From: Siphonodentalium dalli
Lineage: Eukaryota > Mollusca > Scaphopoda > Gadilida > Siphonodentaliidae
DNA: 64,000 nucleotides
Assembly: GCA_032622095.1 (NCBI GenBank)
Contig: CP136068.1
Span: forward strand, 155,645,151 to 155,709,150
Direction: 5' to 3'
Shown: piece by piece, positions 35,781 to 47,965 of the stretch
Numbering within the stretch: position 1 is the stretch's first letter
How the letters are laid out: every line of letters begins with the position of its first letter
Program-made: the position numbers and the translations under genes
Notes under the pieces: generated by a model
Seen by the model: only the letters and a program-made list of their open reading frames with translations
Database searches by the model: none
Told to the model about the DNA's origin: nothing

Positions 35781-36165
35781 AATTGGGTTCTACATAGAGA
35801 GATGTATGAATCAATATAGTGGGTTAGACTAAGATTTTAAGGGCACCTGTTTATCATATCTCCATGAGGATACATGTGTTTTAAGTTTTAAAGACATGTC
35901 CATGTTATAATCTGTTCATTGTACTATACTGGCTAATTATCTCTGCTTAAAAGAAATGTGTTGCTATGTATCAGCTTTACATGTGCCCGACAGAGAGCGA
36001 GATTTTAAGTTGAATTTGTTCGGCTATGAGTCTATGCTAAATAAAATGAAAGAAATCCTTTGTGTCTGGCAGATGTACCCTTGTCATATGCCAGTATTGG
36101 AGGATCATGAAAAGCCATGTGCTACTGACTGTGTTTTCTTTTATCTCAGAAGAAACTATATTTGA
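35778..36165 (+). repeat. Dispersed repeat, inverted copy at 62885-63215
   Basis: ATAGAGAGATGTATGAATCA, CATATCTCCATGAGGATAC, GGCTAATTATCTCTGCTTAA and ATGCCAGTATTGGAGGATC all have diverged complements in order at 63210 down to 62890. A 69-residue ORF (35956-36165) lies in it but is broken in the other copy. Confidence 0.82.
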
Positions 36166-37801
36166 CTGCACAATGTGACTACTATATTTGAACCTTGTAT
36201 ACACTTCCATCTCTCTTGACAAATTGTATCGTTTTTTAGAAAATATCTTGAATGGTATAGACTCAATTGTGTTATAATGTATGAGCAGTTCTAACATAGT
36301 GAAATTTTTACACCAAAAACTCCTTAGAACGAATTATGGGGATTTACTGTATATAACTTTGATGGATATCGGCGACTAAACTTTCTTATCAATCTTAGTG
36401 CCCCCTCTCTTTACCCCTGTCTAAAATGGCACAAAATGCGGCGACTTGGTCCATATAATTTGATTCATCGTATCATTGGAGAAGAACGTGTCTGAAATTG
36501 GTGGCAATTAGTGCTAAACATTAGTATCAGCTCCATGCAGAGTGAGTTCAGTCCCGTGTTTCGCATGACTTACCGCTGCCAGCAACTACACATAATGTGA
36601 AGAAATCACTCATTTACTTATTTGAGACATTTGTAGGTCACAATTCATTCTGCATTATTCTGAGAAACTGAACTGTCCATATTCATTTGAAAATTGTCTA
36701 GATCAAGCCTGAATGAATTGTAACTGACAAAACACTTCAATAAAAAATGTTATATTTAATTCAGAAAATACACACGCCGGCAGCGGTCAGACATAGGGGG
36801 GGGCACTGAACTCTGCTTTGCAGCTTGGGTGGTCCCCCGTGAATTTACATAGAACACAGACGGACAGACAGACATTCGCAAATATAGCTATAGATAAATG
36901 TTTTCGTTGAACGAATAGTTTTATCTGATACTGAGACATGCATTGCTGTTCATTTAAAAAAAACAAATATCATATTTTCTTTGCTATTATTTTGTTAATA
37001 AATGTATTAATTGAAAGAATATTTTTGTTGATTTTCTGTATGATTATATATGCAATGGCGAATGAAATATTTCAATTTATATTATTCTGTTAACTGTTAA
37101 ACTTTGAAACAAGAGGATCACTGCTCACCAAACCTTATTGAACTTTTTTCTTTTCAGCTTAATGACTAAATAATTAATTACACAATTAATTCAGTTGAAA
37201 TTGACTAAACTTGTAGTTACATTGTGTAACTAAACACCTTATCCATCTTTGTTCATATTATGACTAAATATTTGATTGCCCAATTTATTCAGCAAAATTG
37301 ACCAAATATTGGGTTTCGGAAATATACTAAATATTGGGTTGATTGTAGCCAAATATTGGCAAGCACAATTAATTTCGTTACTTTTATTACTAAAGTTTAG
37401 TCGGTTTTAAATTGAGGCAATTGGGTTACCGAAAATAACCCAATACTGAGGTGAATTCGTTTAATTAACTAAAGTCGGGTTATCAAATACTTGGGTTAGA
37501 TATTTGTTTAGTCGGTTGGGGGGCAACTTTTGTCAAATTTTGCCTTCTGGGATATTGTTATTTAAATCGGCGATGTCCTAAGGTTAGGACGTACATTGAG
37601 CATTATAACAGAGCCATAAATGTTCGAAAGCATCTACACACAGAAGGCGAACACAACATATATGGACAGTGAGTTTGAGATGGCTCACATGTCGTTCTGG
37701 CCTGTGGCCCCAACTTTAGTAAAACTGACCCATGGTTGGAAACTTCATGCGGGGCACAAATAAGCTAAAATTGTTGTGGTAGTTTGATTTTCCAACTGAT
37801 A
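36166..37801. other. No gene; partly loose TTGGGTT-type repeats
   Basis: From about 37100 to 37520 the motifs GACTAAATATTTGATTG, ACCAAATATTGGGTT and TAACCCAATACTGAGG recur loosely in both orientations, like an eroded minisatellite. The rest shows nothing. Confidence 0.5.
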
Positions 37802-37805
37802 TTAA

Positions 37806-38194
37806 CCCTTTACCCAACAAATCGGCCAAAACCGGCCAAATAAAATTCAACAGCCTAAAATATCTTCGGTCTGTCTCAATAGAACCATACAAATATGGAT
37901 ATCATTGGAACCGGCTCCTTGACCACATTGTGATAGTTACAGTTATGCCCTGTGCCAATGCATTATCTTATATATGCGAGTCGACCATAGGTCGCCTCGC
38001 ATATATAAGAGAATGCATTGGCCTAAAAGAAATCTTTTTTTAACACTTTTTACCATTTTTTCTAACATTCTAACAATTTTATCATTTTTAATGTGTTAAG
38101 CCAATGCATTCTCTTATATATGCGAGGCGACCTATGGTCGACTCGCATATATAAGAGAATGCATTGGCACAGGGCCCTTCTGTTGGGTAAAGGG
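37806..38194. mobile_element. 389-bp TTAA MITE, copy A (piggyBac-like)
   Basis: Begins CCCTTTACCCAACA and ends TGTTGGGTAAAGGG, flanked by TTAA (37802-37805 and 38195-38198). A TTAA target and CCC-starting ends are the hallmark of piggyBac elements. It contains two 69-bp palindromes in mirror orientation (37954-38022 and 38100-38168) separated by an AT-rich spacer. No transposase. Confidence 0.93.
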
Positions 38195-38231
38195 TTAATG
38201 TGAAATATATTGCGAGTATGATCGCCAGTTC

Positions 38232-38385
38232 GAACAATATAGGGTGTCAGGGTGTCAGGGTGTCAGGTTGAACAATATATGGTGTCAGGTTGAACAATAT
38301 AGGGTGTCAGGTTGAACAATATAGGGTGTCAGGTTGAAAAATATAGGGTGTCAGGTTGAACAATATAGGGCGTCAGGTTGGAAAT
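38232..38385. repeat. 22-bp minisatellite
   Basis: About six copies of AATATAGGGTGTCAGGTTGA with two extra bases per unit. The first contains a GGTGTCA triplication. Confidence 0.92.
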
Positions 38386-38565
38386 ATACAACAGTTGAAC
38401 TCTAAGGCACCAGTTGGAAAATTCAAACCCAATGAGCTGCACGAAAATTCAATTTCCCGAACTTGAGAATTAGGGTCTGGTTAAATGTAGGATGCAATGA
38501 CCGGTCTGTATTGTGAAGACAGTAACTATTGGACCAGTCAACCACACATGTCCTTGTTTCGTACA

Positions 38566-38692
38566 TATTAGTATCAACATATTAGTATCAACATCTTAGT
38601 ATCAACATCTTAGTATCAACATCTTAGTATCAACATATTAGAATCAACATCTTAGTATCAACATCTTAGTATCAACATCTTAGTATCAACAT
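38566..38692. repeat. 14-bp minisatellite
   Basis: Nine copies of CTTAGTATCAACAT, with TATTAG variants. Confidence 0.95.
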
Positions 38693-39497
38693 TGAAAGAA
38701 CTAAATTGTGAAATTTGTATTAAAGATTTTCTTAGTGGAGCATCCCATGCTGTTTCTAATACAAATTCAGCAATATGTAATGCACTTCATATTTACTTTG
38801 AATCTACTGAGAGACTGTGATTGTATATCAACTGTAGTACATCCTTTCTGCCTTAATTTAACTTGCAGGTTGATACAAGTGGCTGTGTCGCATCATTCAA
38901 ATCTATATGGTTATTATATCACCATAACTTTAATTGAATATTGATACATTTTAAACTCAAGTTTTTTTACTTATTGCCATCAATAGTATTTTCAGGACAA
39001 CCTTGTTTTATTTAGTGACTTCATACTTAATGATTATTAGGAATTTCCATGATACAAGATTTATACACCATTAAATTGTCATGTGTCCTTGTTCGTCTAT
39101 TTTGTATTTTTCTGTTTCGACCCAATAAAATAGGCTGTGTCTGAGTTTTGGGTCCAATTCATTCAAGAGTAATGAATAAATGTATTAAAAAAAAAATCAG
39201 CTGATAGTGATACGTGCCTGTCCATAGAAAACTGATATACCGGAAAATTCGATCGAGGTTATGCAACATATCTTTCTTCCCACACGGAGGAGCCAATTCA
39301 GACTATGTGCACGTAGGAATATATCTGACACACATTTTAAACTACACATCATCCATGCAAACAACTTACAGAAAGAATTCCAAATTGGAGGATCGTGCCA
39401 TCATGGTGGATAGCTTTTCAACCCTTCGATGTTAACTGAACTCTTTTCCAGTATAATATTGCAATTCTTGTTGTCTGGAATAATTGTTTGGTATATA
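38693..39497. other. No gene recognised
   Basis: Near 39165-39200 GAATAAATGTATT runs into a ten-A stretch, which could be an old polyadenylated insertion. No coding text precedes it. Confidence 0.4.
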
Positions 39498-39501
39498 TTA
39501 A

Positions 39502-39890
39502 CCCTTTACCCAACAAACCGGCCAATACCGGCCAAATAAAACTTCAACAGCCTAAAATATCTTCGGTCTGTCTCAATAGAACCATACAAATATGGATATC
39601 ATTGGAAACGGCTCCTTGACCACATTGTGATAGTTACAGTTAGCCCTGTGCCAATGCATTCTCTTATAAATGCGAGTCGACCATAGGTCGCCTCGCATAT
39701 ATAAGAGAATGCATTGGCCTAAAAAAAAAAGAATTAACACTTTTTACCATTTTTTCTTACATTCTTTAACAATTTTATAATTTTTAATGTGTTAAGCCAA
39801 TGCATTCTCTTATATATGCGAGGCGACCTATGGTCGACTCGCATATATAAAAGAATGCATTGGCACAGGGCCGTTCTGTTGGGTAAAGGG
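39502..39890. mobile_element. 389-bp TTAA MITE, copy B
   Basis: Same ends and length as copy A, flanked by TTAA (39498-39501 and 39891-39894). Palindromes lie at 39650-39718 and 39796-39864. It sits 165 bp beyond the stop codon of the GPCR exon and may supply or disturb the 3' UTR. Confidence 0.94.
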
Positions 39891-40055
39891 TTAATCTGTA
39901 ATATACTTATTTATATACACATGGTGTGGTACTGTAGATCCTCTGCCATTGCGATCAGTGTGCCTTGTGGTTACTGTCTTAGTGTCCCAGGCTCAGTTCT
40001 TACTGCTTACAGATTTAGAAAGACCCTGGTTCGTTTGGGACACATGGCTCACGAT

Positions 40056-41130
40056 CTAGTTTCTGGACGATTTTTTTCGACACCATATAACGTCGAACAT
40101 CGCCCGCCGGAAGTTTTGTCCTGTTACGGCATACAAATAGAAATTTATTGCCCTATTCGTATCCCTTAGAAAAGTGAAAAAGTAAACAAGGAAGTAGTTC
40201 AACAAGACCTTATCCAAATTATTGATATCATCATTATAACTCCAAAATACGGTGACCAACTTGTATGCAGTAAGTGGGACGGTCAGTACCAAGAACGCCA
40301 AAGACACCGACATAAGCATAAATGTTATTTGCCGTTGTTTTGTCATGTCCTTGTTCGACCGATTGGTCATTTCTTTTTGAATGGTCTGTGACTTCCGCAA
40401 ATAATAGATGATCACGCCGTTTAGGGTGAAGAGGAAAATGCATGGTATGACGGACGAAACAAACGTTTCTACATTTGTCCACGTTGCAACTAAGGTAGTG
40501 TCTGTAACAATCGTGGAGAGGCATCCAGATCCATGACGAGATTCATGGTACGTATATATACGAAAGTAGATACCGTTCATTGCGAATGTTGCCAAGAAAC
40601 ACACAAGTGTGATAATGATAGCTTTAGAAATGGTGCAGAGTTGCTTGACCCGCAATGGGAAAACAACCGCGACCATCCGTTCACATCCGTTCAGTTGTCA
40701 TCACGACCAAAATCCAGTTGGAGAAGTAGTACGCTGAGTAATCTATGAATTGTATTAGTTGACATGAGATCGTGTCACGTGGTAGGCTGTTCAATAGTAG
40801 TATCTGATTAACTGTAGCATTAATCAGACCAAGCATATCGGACAACGCAAGCGCACCCATATATATCGATAATGACATGAAGGGCTTCATAAAAAACAAA
40901 ACCAGCAGCGTAATCAGACTTCCCGGTATTCCAAACGCAGCTATTATATATATCGCTCTTGTCTCAAAAAATTCAGCAACGGAAAATATCAAAGTCTGTT
41001 GAGCAGCAGCTATAAAGGCCCCTTTATCGATTCCCAGTGTGGTCGAACCACCGGTGTTACTAACACTTGTCATTGTTGCGTCTTCTGCTGCCCACGTCAC
41101 TGTGCTGGTTTCCTGTCTTGTTAACACGCC
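40056..41130 (-). pseudogene. Class-A GPCR, single large exon TM1-TM7, frameshifted at the E/DRY motif
   Basis: Rhodopsin-family receptor, orphan and peptide-receptor-like, expected in the plasma membrane. In order: a Ser/Thr-rich N-terminus; TM1 IYIIAAFGIPGSLITLLVL; TM2 LSIYMGALALSDMLGLINAT; TM3 after the conserved Cys (CQLIQF) ending VVMTTERM; TM4 IIITLVCFLATFAM; an ECL2 Cys (GSGCLS); TM5 VIPCIFLFTLNGVIIYY; TM6 MLMSVSLAFLVLTVPL; TM7 with RAINFYLYAVTGQNF (NPxxY variant). The stop is TAG at 40056. The 5' edge is a good splice acceptor (CTATTTTTCAG before base 41130), phase 0. A perfect 10-bp duplication (40674-40683 and 40684-40693) shifts the frame right after ERM and gives an immediate TGA; without it the two halves would be in one frame. 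Either a recent null allele or an assembly error. FMRFamide-receptor-like is a guess. Confidence 0.88.
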
Positions 41131-41147
41131 CTGAAAAATAGTTTTAA
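41131..41147 (-). promoter_or_regulatory. Splice acceptor of the GPCR exon
   Basis: On the minus strand, AACTATTTTTCAG precedes GGCGTGTTAACAAG: a pyrimidine-rich tract then AG. The open frame continues upstream for 15 codons to an ATG, but that text reads as intron. Confidence 0.65.
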
Positions 41148-41189
41148 AGCACATAAGGCACTCGCAATGGGTCAATATAAAACACTTAA

Positions 41190-41580
41190 CCCTTTACCCA
41201 ACAAAACGGCCAAAACGCCCAAATAAAGCTTCAACAGCCTAAAATATCTTCGATCTGTCTCAATAACACCATACAAATATGGATATCATTGGAACCGGTT
41301 CATTGACCACATTGTGATGGTTACAGTTATGCCATGTGCTAATGCATTCTCTTATATATGCGAGTCGACCATAGGTCGCCTCGCATATATAAGAGAATGC
41401 ATTGGCCTAAAAAAAAAAATTACCATTTTTTCTTACATTCTTTAACAATTTTATAATTTGTTCTTACATTTTTTAACAATTTTTCTAATATTTTTCTACA
41501 TTCTTTGACAATTTTATCCTTTTTTAATATGTTAAGCCAATGCATTCTGCATTCTGCATTCTGCATTCTGCATTCTGAAG
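41190..41580. mobile_element. TTAA MITE, copy C, right end lost
   Basis: Left end CCCTTTACCCAACA after TTAA (41186-41189), 60 bp upstream of the GPCR exon. The first palindrome is at 41338-41406. The second breaks after GCCAATGCATTCTG and is replaced by five copies of the heptamer CATTCTG (41545-41579). The right terminal repeat is absent. Confidence 0.9.
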
Positions 41581-42608
41581 AATTTCTTATTGTTATTTCG
41601 CATGATATTTCGCATGCTGAAACTATTGTTTTATATTTACATACTAAGTGTGATTATCACTAAATCCAGCATTCCGGTTGGTCGGCGCCCATGTGACTTG
41701 TTGCAGTTATTTTCTGCGCAACAGCTCATAACTGCAACCACATAATTACATCGATACGTTATCGATACCGGAAAGAAAAACGGTAATGTTTTGGGCGCAT
41801 TTGGACTCGCGCAGGATTGACTTAAATTAAATCATCAGGTTTCAATATAAAGAAATTGTTCCTGTTAACTTTTGCCAAGGGTGCTATGGGTTATTTTGGG
41901 CTGGTTTTGTCACGATTCACTTTTCGATTTAAATACATTTACAAAAGTGTCTTTTTCGCTAAATATTCGGGTTTTACACAAGTTATGACCACTTACCTCA
42001 CGGTTACATCTCCATAAAAACAGTCCACATGACAGTTAAGCCTTATGTAAACATTACTGTTACAGTGAAAGTCATTTTATCAAACATGTAAAGCCATCTG
42101 AATTTTATAAAATCAGATGTTTTAGTTGAAAACCTGTTTTCTGGAATATATTTCATTGCTCTGGCATTGTTTTATTTATACCTTTATGTGGGGTAACAAT
42201 CGACGCAAACAAACCCCATGTCACGATCAGAAAGCTCAGTGTCAATTTCCTACACAAAGTAATTAATTACAATTGCAATTACTTTCAAAACTCTACAAAT
42301 ACAATTAGTGGTCTGGTTACATGAAATCAGACATACTGCCAAGGTATCAACATCCAATGGTTGTACTGTGTGTATATGGTTGTTCCTGCTCATGTTATGC
42401 TAAACTTGTGCTTTGTGATTTGCTTTTAGAGTGACTTGCCATCATGACCTAAGATATATTGCGTGGATAACCAGCAGATAGCTTAATTTAAAAAAGCTTT
42501 CGTCCTCTTGACCTTCATCATAATTTAATATAAGATAGAAGCGACATCTTCAAAGTAAACAATATTACATAATGACAATATATCAGTTCAGTTGGACCAA
42601 TAACATTA
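41581..42608. other. No gene recognised
   Basis: Probably intronic if the GPCR extends upstream. No repeats noticed. Confidence 0.45.
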
Positions 42609-43849
42609 TAGTGCAGCGGCCAAATGCCAAAAGTGGTCGGGTACCACTACCCACGGTGGAACAAGATGACACCAATTTTTAAGAAGGAGTAATATATACT
42701 GTTGACGAATATGATAGTGAAAAATAACGGAATTGGTAGTGGCTATTGTGAAATCGACGATGAAAGATACCCATCAGTTACTTTTTCCAGAAATTAACGA
42801 TTTTGGTAAAGCGAGCCCTGAGGCTATTTCCTAACTTATTTGCTCACATTGTTGGTGTTAAAATTACTAAATCATACCATATCTCTACCTGAATTGCAAA
42901 ATGTGTTAGTTCATTTAGATTGTCGTGCCATTTGGAGCCGAAACATTTATTTTTTTCTGAAAAATCGCTCTTTTTCACAAAAATTATATTTTTCAAACAT
43001 TATCAATCAAACGGATATTGCAATAATGCCGAAATATTTAGTCAATATAGTGTAGTAGTTATCTGTCAAGCATATGAAGAAAGAAGTTAACATAAATATT
43101 TTGAACGTTTTGCGAGATACTGGATTTTAGCTACATATTTTTATAACGACTTTACAAACATTTTCTAATGGATCTTAATAGGGCCCAATATGAATCTTGT
43201 ATTGGAAGTTTTGTCCAGAGATACCGTTTAATTGATTACAGATGTGTTCAGGCTTCCAGACCCCCCAGTTACAACAACAATTATTTGGTTGAAACAGGTA
43301 ATTTTGCATGCATTAACATCGATGTTATAGTACTAAAACCTTTGTTATAAACAACACGTGACCAATAATATAATTCATATGGCTGAGTAGTTATCTGCGT
43401 ATTACAAGTAGAAAGAATTTGACAGAAATTGTGAACGTTTTGCCAGATATTGGATTTAGGTACCGCTCCCCCGAACTCGTTTTGGTAGAAAAAATACATA
43501 TTAATGATAACGACAGCACAGACATTTCTAATGGGCATCTAATCATGATTCATGTTATGAAAACCTGATCCGTAGACACCGCGAGCCTGGTTAAAGATGT
43601 CCTCAGGCTTCCAAACACCCAGTTACAACAACAACAAAACATGTTATTTATAACATGTAATTTTACATTAATATATAGCGACTTTGTGGAACTAAAGTAT
43701 TTGTTCTAAAGGACGCATAATATAGACTAACATACACGGAACAAAATCATTTTTGCCGCCATACTGATTGTTAGAGTCCATCTAAATCGACCAAAATATA
43801 GAAACAATGGATACTGTATTTTATTTCTCATAAACTAGTCTGACCAAGG

Positions 43850-46640
43850 TGGCAAACGTTAGTTGAAATGTGTTCTATTTTGTTTAGGTCCCCCTACCCT
43901 AGTAGAAGTCTTGAACACACAGCGAACTGAAAGAATATTATCTCAATAATAAGAATCATGTAACTGTACAGAGGACAGTTACATAAGAAAATACACAATG
44001 TTTATGGATGGGTTGGTTCCCGAAATAGTGTGGCACTTTACAAAACGAGGCTGCGTGGCAAATATGAAAGGCGAATTTTCTATTTTTTCGAGAACACTCT
44101 ACCCGATTTAAAGCCTTGAACACACTACGAACTGAATATATATGCTCTCTATATTAACAGGGAGTGTAACTGGAAGGTAGTGCTATCAGAGAATACATCA
44201 TTTGTATGGGTGGCTTGTGTCTGTGTTGCTTTACACAAAGTGGCTGATAAATAAGAAAGACGAATATTTGCTATGTTTTGAGGACCCCTACACAATTGAA
44301 GTGAAAAAAGTTGAACAAATCACGAACTGAAATGATTGCTCTAACTATTGACTGAGGATAAAGAGTAGTAATAACGGGACATACATAACGTGTATGGATG
44401 GGTTGCTTCCCGAAAGACTTTATCACTTTACCAAAATCGGATGGCAAACGCCAAAGGCGAATATTTTTTGTTTTGTGGGACTCCTTTATAAGCCCATTTA
44501 AACTCTTTAACACACCATGCGCCGAATATATATGCTCTTATTATTAACTGACAGTGTGAACGAAAGGTAGTGCTATCATGGAATATACAATTTATACGAG
44601 TGGTTTGGTTCCCAAAATCCTAGGGTACCTTACAAAAGGCGGCTGACAAATACCAAAGTTGAATTGTCTTTGAGCACCCTACCCCATTTGAAGTCTTAAA
44701 CAAACCAATGGATGTACATGCTCTCAATGTTAACTGAGGATGTGGACAAACGGTATGTAAATTCAGGAAATATACATCTTTAGTGGGGGGTTGGTTTCCG
44801 AATGTTTGGGACACTTTACAAAAGGTGGCTAGCTAACGAGAAAGGCGTATTCTCACTGTTTTTGGGTACCCATAACCAATTTGAACTCTTGAGCACACAC
44901 TGAACCGAATCTATATGCTCCCAATGTTAACTGAGTGTGCGAACGAAAGGTAGTGCTATCATGTATTATATACAATTGGTATGGGTGGTTTGGTTCCCGA
45001 AATCCTGAAGCACTTTACAAAAGGCGGCTGACAAACACGAAATGTTAATTTTCTTTGTTTTGAGGCCACACTACCCCATTCGAAGTCTTGAACACACCAT
45101 GAACTGAAAGGATATGCTCCCAATATTAACTGAGCGTTCAGAGAAATTGACGCTATATCAAGAAATTTACATCTTTTGTGGGTGGGTTCTTTAATGTCAG
45201 AGTCACTTTACAAAACGTGATTGGCAAATGAGAAAGGCGAATACACACTGTTTTGGGGGACCCGTTAACCCATTTAATATCTTGAACACAGCATGAACTG
45301 AAGTTATATTCTCTCATACTTAGCTGAGCGTGTGACCGAAAGGTAGTGCTATCATGGAATTATTAATTGAAATGGGTGATTTGGTTCCCCGGAAATCCTG
45401 GAGCACTTTACAAAATAAATTCTATGTTTTGAGGACCCCCACTATCCCACTTGAAGTCTTAAACAAATGATATGCTCTCAATATTAACTGAGGGTTTGGA
45501 CACATGGTAGTATTATCCGGAAATACGTTATATTATGGACGAGATGGTTCCCGAAAACCTAACACTTTACAACAAGCGGCCGGCAAACTAAAAGGGGTAA
45601 TTTTCACTGTCTCAGGGGAATCCAATCCCTATTTGAAGTCTTGAACACACCACTAGCTGAAGGCGTATACAGCTATCAATATCACCCGAGATTGTGGCCG
45701 AATGGCTTTTCTGTCAGAAAAGATGCAATGCCTCGCGAACCAACCGTGGCACCTTACACAAGGCAGTTGGCAAATAATAAAGGCGAATTTTAAAGGGCCC
45801 CTAGCCCATGAAAACCACTGAACCCACCACGAACTGAATGTATGTGTTCTCAAGATCAAATGACGATCTGGACAATGGCTATTATATCAGGAAATACATA
45901 ATTGTTTTAGATGGGTTGGTACCCGATAGTCAGGGACACCTTACAAAAATCGACTGGAAAATATATAATGCGATTTTCATTGTTTTATTACCCCCTTCCC
46001 AATTTGAAGACTATAACACACCACAAACTGGAACGATATCTTCATTGACTGAGTGTATCGACAATGGAGAGTTGTATAAGGACGTACACAGTGTATATAG
46101 ATGGATTGGGTTCAGAAAGCATGAGCACTTAACGAAACGTGGCTGTAAAATAAGAAAGACAAACTTTTGAGGACCCCCTACTTTATTTGTTGTCTTGAAG
46201 ACACCACATAGTGAAACGATTTGCTCACCAATGTTAACTGAGGGTTTGACCAAGGTTAGTTTTTATTAGGATATACACATGTGTTGGTTCCCGAAAGTCT
46301 TCACTGTGTAGTACTTCAAAACAAGCGGCTGGTATATGTTCACTGTATTATGCACCCCTACCTTATAGTGTCTAGAACACATCATGTACTGAAGGGATTA
46401 TAAAAATGAGTTCAATATCACCATATGTTGTGGCCGACGCTATGCGATATATAAGGCTGTATTGGTTTCCGACAGCATGTGAAACTTTACAAAAAGCGGC
46501 TGGCAAATAACAAAAATGCAACTTTAACTGTTTATGTGACACATACGCTATATTAAGTCATGAAAATACCACGAACTATAGGGACATGCTCCCAGTTTTA
46601 ACTGAATCTGTGGACATAGGGTAGTTCTATTTATCTGGGA
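43850..46640. repeat. Degenerate ~190-bp tandem array, about 14 units
   Basis: The repeated order is: GTAACTG-type text, a GGTAGTGCTATCATGGAAT-like stretch, GGTTTGGTTCCCGAAA, CACTTTACAAAAGGCGGCTG, then CCCCATTTGAAGTCTTGAAC and GTTAACTGAGG. The last marker recurs near 44554, 44733, 44927, 45127, 45487 and 46235. Units differ by many substitutions and indels, so it is old. No ORF spans units. Confidence 0.88.
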
Positions 46641-47155
46641 GAGAGAGACTGTATGGGGAAAGTGAGGATGTAATCCAGTTGGAGCTGATTTGATAAAATG
46701 CTATAGATATAGTTTCGTTGGAGCTGATTGGATACAATGATATACAGATAATGTTGTTTACGTTTTTGATACAGCATGGTTTCAATGCTTTTCACGAAGT
46801 TTCCACAAATGACAGCGTTATGGAAATCGCTTTGTTTTCGATATAAATGTTTGAACCGCGTCAACTATTTTATTATTTTCGCGATGACTGAGTTGCTGTG
46901 TTCCACACAAAAGAGTATTTCTGATAAAAATGACATTTCGGTATGGCGCATAGAAGTTCAGTTCTAGGACCATTGTATTCATGACATTCCAATAAGTAAT
47001 GATGCGCTGTTTCTAATTGTGCCACAATGACAGAGAGGTGACGTTTTAATGTGATTACTCAATAGATCATAGTTCAAACTATACTGCATTTCAATTTTAA
47101 GCGAGAATGGAGAACTTGTGATATGCGACACTTACTGAATGTGATAGTAAATCAA
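46640..47155 (-). pseudogene. LINE 3' fragment nested in the 5-kb element
   Basis: The complement of 47140-46985 reads broken text matching the LINE end at 52100-52714: LHSRLKLKCS and ETAHHYLLEC are recognisable across frameshifts. The segment 46640-46830 also matches 50460-50680. It is a more decayed copy of the same LINE tail. Confidence 0.75.
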
Positions 47156-47649
47156 ATATGTCGTTGTTTTGTTGTAATTTGGGTTCTGGGAAATTGGGTA
47201 AAGTTCTTTACAAAAATATGTAATTTTTCCACCAAAAACGTGTTTGGGGGAGGGGTAGCTAAAGAGCTATTTTTCAGCAAAGAATAAATGTTTCGGCTCC
47301 AAATGGCAGGAAAATCGAAATAAACCAACACTTTTTTCATATCAAGTAGAGGTATGGTATGATATAGTAATTTTACCCCCAACAATAGTTGAAAATAAGT
47401 TAGGACATAGCCACAGGGTTCGCTTTACCAAAATCGTTAATTTCTGGAAGAAGTCACTGGCAGGTATATATCGCTCATCGTCGATTTGACAATAGCCACC
47501 ACTAATTCCGTTATTTTTCACTATCATTTTCGTCAACAGTAGATATTCTCCTTAAAAAAAAATTGGTTTAAACTTGTTCTACCGTGGGTAGGGTATCGCG
47601 AAAACTAGAGCTCTTTTTCAATTTGGCCGCTGCACTATTAGGTTTGGCA

Positions 47650-47965
47650 ACGTGGTGAAATGCGTGAAGTTGGTTATGCGTTTGGCGTTCGACGTTCGAC
47701 ATTCAACTTAGAAAATTTCATTAAAAATCCAATTCCGGATTTGGGCGGGATGGGTGTTCCATCGGTTCAATTCGTGCTCCCCCGCTCTAATTTTGTCTCA
47801 GTTTCCTCGGTTTTCGGATTTTTTCCCAGACCATCGCTGGACTTTTGAGGTTTTGCGTGAAATGTGTTCTTTCTACCCATTTCGTGCTCTCCCAATCGAA
47901 TCTGGACTAAATATAATCGTTTTATCCGATTTTCAGATCACCGCTGGACTAGGTACAATTTATCT
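47650..47965. repeat. Dispersed copy of the 55.5-56.7 kb repeat
   Basis: GCGTGAAATGTGTTCTTTCT, then CCATTTCGTGCTCTCCCAAT and TCTGGACT match 56610-56720 (GCGCGAAATGTGTTCTTTTT ...). It sits directly after the 5-kb inverted-repeat element. Confidence 0.8.

Larger units (their letters stand above)
42609..47637. mobile_element. 5.0-kb inverted-repeat element with tandem interior, TTA-flanked
   Basis: TAGTGCAGCGGCCAAAT at 42609 and its complement ending at 47637 are flanked by TTA (42606-42608 and 47638-47640). Arms of ~400 bp (to ~43000, and from ~47230) share AAAATAACGGAATT, ATCGTCGATTT (in complement), GGTAAAGCGA and CCATTTGGAGCCGAAACATT. The interior holds a two-copy ~358-bp repeat (43140-43720), a long ~190-bp array and a LINE fragment. 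A 3-bp TTA target recalls PIF/Harbinger, but TA is also possible. No transposase. Confidence 0.85.

Noticed and set aside
39110-39200. Polyadenylated end of a processed gene copy
   Set aside because: An A-run follows AATAAATG, but no coding or repeat sequence precedes it and no flanking duplication is visible.
41131-41175. ATG at 41175 as the true start of the GPCR
   Set aside because: The 15 codons before 41130 include a textbook splice acceptor and lack a signal or extracellular character; intron is more likely.
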